In this document: positions 59,481 through 64,000 of the stretch, in pieces
Position numbering within the stretch: the stretch's first letter is position 1
How the letters are laid out: every line of letters starts with the position of its first letter
DNA from: Rhyzopertha dominica
Lineage: Eukaryota > Arthropoda > Insecta > Coleoptera > Bostrichidae
DNA: 64,000 bases
Assembly: GCA_025024175.1 (NCBI GenBank)
Contig: QCXZ01000001.1
Span: 2,852,001-2,916,000 of the forward strand
Direction: 5' to 3'
Notes under the pieces: generated by a model
What the model was told of the DNA's origin: nothing
Database searches by the model: none
Seen by the model: only the letters and a program-made list of their open reading frames with translations
Position numbers and translations under genes: made by a program

Positions 59481-61189
59481 AAACTTGTTAATTAAATTAT
59501 ATTTTATAAAGCACTAATTTGTAGTTGATGTTTATATAAATTATAAGTCGTAATGTTATTTGATAAATACTTCACTTTTCCAAATTAATTTATTTCCTGC
59601 AGATCAGCTAATACAGAAGCAAGAAGATGCCTTTAAAGACAAAATCTTTAATATGGCTCTATAGGTTACAGTAGAATTTTGTTATATAGGATACCTTTCC
59701 TTGTTGGCTGTTTGATTGTTTATCTAGAAGTTTTACTTACGTACGAAGTGATAAATTTTGATTAAATGATACGTTCTTAAGGCCCGTTAGAGCCAGCAAC
59801 TAGAATAAAATTGTACAGTAGATGATTCGTCATGAGTTATATCTTGAAGCTTATTTTTGTTTAACATATCAACTTTTGTATTTGTCGTCTGGATTACATT
59901 TTTCTGAAAATGAGTTCCAGTATTTGTTGAGGTGTTACAACTAAATCATCAAAAATAGCCTTAACAAAGTTTGTTCCTTGATACACCCAATTATCCAAAG
60001 ATGCATTGTTATAAGTTTACGTCAATAGGCTCATTAATTTGTGGAGCAAGGAGCAAACTAGATGTATCGACCAATTTGCAGAAGCACTTCAACTACAAGC
60101 GCTCTTTACTGTTCATGGTGTTTAATGCCAGAAGGACTTTGAAGTACTTACAGCGAAGCTTAATCTTAGGGAAAACCAATTTGTAGAAGTACGTGCTGAA
60201 CCAAGCAGTTGCGTTATGCAGCTAATAAACCAGCGAAGTACTTCATTGTTCGAAAGGAATTTCTGCTGATAATGCAAAAACGGAATAACTTAAGCATTTA
60301 CATGAAAAATTTGCTGCAAATTGCAGAATAATGCGTATGCAGAGATAATGTGTGCATCAAAAGTTCGGTGACCAGCAGAAAAACTCCGGTAGCTAAAGTG
60401 GGATCCTGACCGTCAACCGAAAAACCCGTCAATTAAATGGTAGCCACGAAAGTTATAATTTGTGGCACACTAGTATACGCTCCATGGATGGGATATTGAG
60501 AAACACTGTTTAAAGAAAGGATAGCTCCACTAAATGTTTTATAGTTTGTTTTCTCTTTTTATATTGATCATTATATGGTATTACTTAAGTGGCCATTGCG
60601 AGTTATGCGTAAGCAGCTGTGCGTATAGACTACTCATTTTGTATAATTTATGGTGTGAATTAGTAGTTTTATGTAAAAAACAGCAGAAAGTCTGAACGGA
60701 GATGTTTAGATTATTACAGCTTGGTGATCTGATAATCAGGTGATATTGGAAAAGCGAGATGTATTTAAATTTGGAAACGGTTCATATTTGGTTATTCGTA
60801 TGAAACAGGTAAATGTTAATTAATCTAATAGCAGCATCTGGATTTCTTAATTGTGATGCGGAAATAGGTAATTTGAAACCGTTAAGCGAATTCTTCACCT
60901 TCGGTGATGCGTTTCGAATGTTTAATAACAGTTTCACAGCTCAATTAGACACCAATCAAACAGCCTAATATTGGACTACCTTACTTGCAGGAAGATACGT
61001 TCAATGTTATGGTATTGAAACCGCAATTAGGAAACTTGCAGCTATAAAAATTTTTGGCCGTTATAATAGAAAGATAATAGTGCAAACATAGTAACCATAT
61101 TAGTGCAGTATTTTAACATTTAACGTTGGGCATTGTTTATTAATTTTTGTTACCTATATTATCATTAATTATAGCATCTTAGTAGAAAA
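59481..61189. other. AT-rich non-coding DNA
   Basis: A 71-codon frame at 59971-60186 lacks an ATG start and any motif. Nothing else stands out. Confidence 0.42.
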
Positions 61190-61315
61190 ATAAATGGCAA
61201 TGACGTCTGTCAGCAATGGACTGACACAATAACAAATCCTGATGAGCTGTAATGACAGCAAAATGGATCTATCGGTGCGATGCGGACAACATAAGCATAG
61301 GCATGCATTTTTATG
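61190..61315 (+). repeat. MITE family copy, internally deleted
   Basis: The left part ATGGCAATGACGTCTGTCAGC follows the element start at 56973. It jumps to GATGAGCTGTAATGACAGC (as at 57416) and ends with a GCATAGGCATGCATTTTTATG version of the right end at 57497. Most of the interior is missing. Confidence 0.6.
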
Positions 61316-61890
61316 GCATCTTAAATATTCCAACCAATATTTATTTAATAAAATATGCGATATTTTTTAAATATAACCGCGCAAAAATGTTTAAAGGTTA
61401 AAAGCTGTTCCTCTGTTCAATAAATGTTGGCTAATATTCTCAGAAATGTAGAAAAAATTCATTTCTCATTATAAGAGCGTTGTACGTTAGATGCTAGAAA
61501 TGTACAAAAAGTAATAGACTTTCTAATAATTTAGCATTTTCTCCAGTGCCTTTACTTGTTTGTATTAGCAATTACTTAAAAACTCATTGCACAATATCCT
61601 GTTGAGCAGGTTCATTTTGTATTTTATTTATATATTTATCAGGGTACTGTAAAAATATATAAATATAATTTATAAACATTTATATTTCTAGGAGAAAATG
61701 TCTTACTTCGCATTTATTACAGGGTAGCAAAATAACACTTTTTCTAATTTAATTAAGTATGTTCTATTTGATAACTATGGTTTAACTGTTTATTTGTGCC
61801 TAGAACACAATTTTCTCCTAATTGTTAGTATATATTGTCCATTAATCTCAACACGATTTCCTCCTCTTTTTATCTATTTAGTTTTAAAAA
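61316..61890. other. AT-rich non-coding DNA
   Basis: Nothing recognised. Confidence 0.45.
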
Positions 61891-62313
61891 GTCTCAGGTG
61901 AAATAACGCTGAAAGAAATTAAGAAAAACCTACATTTTATGAAAATTCGAAGGACACAGGACCGAATAATGTACCCATATGCATTTACTTGGTTTTTTTA
62001 AGAGTAAAAGTAAGTAAAAGAGAAGCAGAAAAAATGCATTAATTCCTAGGGCTGACAGATAAATAATCAAAAACAGAATAGAATAAGAAACAGAAGATAT
62101 AGAAGATCAAAATGGTTTCCAGATTGGTCGATCAACAAATGATAATGTATTTGTCCTTAAACAACTTATAGAAAAAAGAAAGACATGCAACTCACAACCT
62201 AGTTTTTGTGGATTTGCAAAAGGCTTATGATAGCGTTGCCTTAGTCAAGCTCTGGAGAGCTATGAGAACCGCTGGAGTCAAAGATGTATACATTCAGGTC
62301 AGGTCAGGTTAGG

Positions 62314-62321
62314 TCAGGTAC
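62314..62321 (+). repeat. TCAGGTAC direct repeat, left partner (right partner 63127-63134)
   Basis: The 8-mer sits at both edges of the sequence interrupting the RTE-like relic, as a target duplication would. Immediately upstream (62294-62313) TCAGG TCAGG TTAGG units occur in tandem. Confidence 0.5.
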
Positions 62322-62483
62322 TTTTCAAATAATGTCTTACTTAATTCATTTGTGACTTCTCGAACTAACTTTACAACACTTACATCTATTTCTTTATTGC
62401 TTCTTTTTCTGGAACTCCTAGTGTATAGAGTGTATAGGTTTCGTGGGACTAAGTTCCAAAATGATGACTTATTTGTTTGTTTA

Positions 62484-62521
62484 GCTACCTTTCGGCCTTT
62501 CTTGTTGGGCCTTCTTCAAAC
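62484..62521 (-). ncRNA. Degenerate hammerhead-like motif
   Basis: The minus strand reads TTGAAGA (one change from CUGANGA), an A, the stem GGCC/GGCC with a 10-nt loop, then GAAA and GGT. The layout, including the unpaired A, is the same as at 11859-11906. The altered first core base and a GGU in place of GUC suggest that, if it ever was a ribozyme, it is inactive. Confidence 0.25.
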
Positions 62522-62580
62522 GTGTTGTTTTTATTTGCTTTGTCTTAACTGTTCAAGTGGCCTTTGTACTCTGTACTCCG

Positions 62581-63110
62581 TCATCTCGGTTTCATTTGCA
62601 ACCTTGCATCTATATTTGAGGTTTTATTTTGTTTCCTGATGTGATGTTTCAGCTGGCTCCAAATCAGTTCTATGGGATTCAGCACACAATAATAAGGCGG
62701 TAATCTTTCAAAGGTATTGTCATACATTGTTACTAAATTGTCAACATAAAAAGATTTTGATTTGTCAATATTACTTTCAAATATTATTTTTAACAATTGT
62801 TTTTTGTAGCTTTCTCACCGGGAAAAGGCAAATTATTTTCTTGTAAAAATTTTATTATTTTTTTCCGGGAGTTTCTTATCTTGCGGCAAATCATGAGAGA
62901 GAAATTCATAACATAATCGAATTGTCCGCCAAATTTGGTATAAGTTGTTTTTCGAATCACTCTTATTTAAACACTGTGTGGTTCATGTCTGAGTGGTAAT
63001 CAGCACTATAATTTGAAATAATTTTTGCTGAAATTAACAAAGTATTCGGAGCCCACCCTCTTGCCCCGCAAGCGTTCAAAATAATTAGTCGCTTTCCTCT
63101 GCAGGTTTAT
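62581..63110 (-). pseudogene. DDE_3-type (IS630/Tc1-like) transposase relic
   Basis: Minus strand, several frames. SADYHSDMN (about 63010) carries an Asp-rich segment typical of these enzymes and WFEKQLIPNLADNSIMLW (about 62945) follows. RLPPYYCVLNPIELIWSQLK (about 62700-62640) holds the catalytic Glu in NPIEL. These blocks are the standard order in insect DDE superfamily endonuclease proteins. Stops and frameshifts separate them and the N-terminal domain is absent. Confidence 0.65.
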
Positions 63111-63745
63111 GTATTTTTAATTGAAATCAGGTACAGGCTTAAAACAATCATACGCTATTTCCCCAATGTTATTCAAAATATATTTGAACACTAGAGCAGT
63201 GGAAAAAACCTGCTGTAATGTGGGCATATCTATCGACAACAACAAACTATTTACTCTACATTTCGCTGACGGCCAGGTCATCATAGCAGAAGATCATGAC
63301 GATATCTCATATGTGTTAAGGAAACTAGATTACCAGAAGTGGGGCCTCAAAGTTAGTACAAATAAAAGGGAATATTTGATACTTAAAATTGACTACACCT
63401 TACACACTCAAAAAGAAGTTATTCTCAACAGAAATTAGCTTTTGGAGACGAGCATGCGGACTAACACCAAGAGGCAGAGTAAGAAACGAGCAAATAAGAG
63501 GAAAAATAGGTGTCCAAATCACTATACTTGACACCATAGAAGCCAAAGGTTTAAGGAGGTATGAGCATGTAAAACGTATGAGTCCCAACGGATGGTCAAA
63601 GGAGATAATAGAGTGGCAATCAACGCGTAAACGGAAAAAGGAACGAACAAATATGCAGTTAACATGCAGAGAAGAAATTTAAATGAAGAAGACTTCAGAG
63701 ATAGAAGAGGATGGATGTTAGGTCCCAGGTAGCTTTATTTTGAGT

Positions 63746-64000
63746 TGAAATGAATATGACAAAGATTAATCGATCAAAGTAATTTTATTTCACCAAATTC
63801 CTTCTTTGGCGGGCTTCATCTGTACTTACCAACCATAACACGCTTCATGTATCAAGGTCTACACGAATCAGGCTTATTCACTGATGCAAAATAGCCATCC
63901 GAATTCTTGGAAACGTTTGGCATCGCTGTGTAATCCTATCTTTTCGTGATTTCATGTTTCTCACATACTCAAGCGCTAATTAAAATCTCGTATAAGTGTG
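63746..64000. other. Non-coding flank
   Basis: Nothing recognised up to the window edge. Confidence 0.4.

Larger units (their letters stand above)
62322..63126 (-). mobile_element. DDE-type DNA transposon fragment inserted in the RTE-like relic
   Basis: About 805 bp that breaks the retrotransposon reading and is bounded by the TCAGGTAC duplication. Its ends begin TTTTCAAATAA and, inverted, TTTCAATTAA, a weak inverted pair. The minus strand carries the transposase relic at 62581-63110. The duplication length is longer than the TA expected for the enzyme family, so the boundary reading is provisional. Confidence 0.5.
61895..63745 (+). pseudogene. RTE-like endonuclease-reverse transcriptase relic, split by an insertion
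   Basis: The left piece has EITLKEIKKNLHFMK (about 61900), NGFQIGRSTNDNVFVLKQ (about 62110) and, in a shifted frame, NLVFVDLQKAYDSVALVKLW (RT motif A, about 62195). After the insertion at 62322-63134 the enzyme resumes with SGTGLKQSYAISPMLFKIYL and HFADGQVIIAEDHDD. ADDQ-type boxes are usual here and the second Asp is Gly. The C-terminal block FWRRACGLTPRGRVRNEQIR and YEHVKRM follows, closing with EEDFRDRRGW near 63690. Stops, frameshifts and deletions are frequent. The clade assignment rests on motif style. Confidence 0.72.

Noticed and set aside
1..64000. CRISPR arrays, rRNA genes, operons or prokaryotic genes
   Set aside because: No regularly spaced repeats, no rRNA-like conserved blocks, and coding density and element types are eukaryotic.

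Overview
The window looks like nuclear DNA from an arthropod, most likely an insect. It is AT-rich with large gene-poor stretches, and it carries non-LTR retrotransposons, several Tc1/mariner-type transposases at different stages of decay, MITEs and a Penelope-like end. There is no operon structure and no rRNA, true tRNA or CRISPR array. A short TCAGG/TTAGG run fits insect telomere chemistry but is too weak to name an order. Seven isolated N bases (720, 8173, 23474, 33775, 43008, 44090, 59001) are unresolved assembly positions.

Layout. 1-1195: 3' part of a decayed non-LTR element with an ATT-repeat tail. 3032-5255: mariner-like element (copy 1) with ~0.3-kb inverted repeats and a frameshifted transposase. 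9120-9855 and 13340-13690: older mariner fossils. 11803-11906: Penelope-like end with a hammerhead-like RNA fold. 14750-15400: MITE copy and a scrap of reverse transcriptase. 17803-19047: MITE, a dispersed repeat, a broken unrecognised coding sequence and a possible exon. 25530-26545: retrotransposon C-terminus. 31090-32335: promoter-like block and possible small exons. 32870-34717: mariner copy 2, complete ends with TA target duplication but internally deleted. 35462-37810: minus-strand retrotransposon pseudogene.

42929-46613 is the best preserved element: a CR1/jockey-type retrotransposon with a PHD-finger ORF1 and an endonuclease-reverse transcriptase ORF2. 49248-50900 is a non-autonomous DNA transposon holding a tRNA-like hairpin. 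52069-53784 contains a THAP-domain remnant and a candidate first coding exon. 56950-57508 holds a 158-bp near-perfect inverted repeat. 58133-58632 is the most convincing host-type coding exon. 61895-63745 is an RTE-like retrotransposon split by a DDE transposon fragment.

Mobile DNA dominates. Host coding sequence is limited to a few candidate exons whose genes I cannot name. The retrotransposon ORF1/ORF2 pair is the only set of genes here that clearly works together; the truncated copies could only have moved with proteins supplied in trans.
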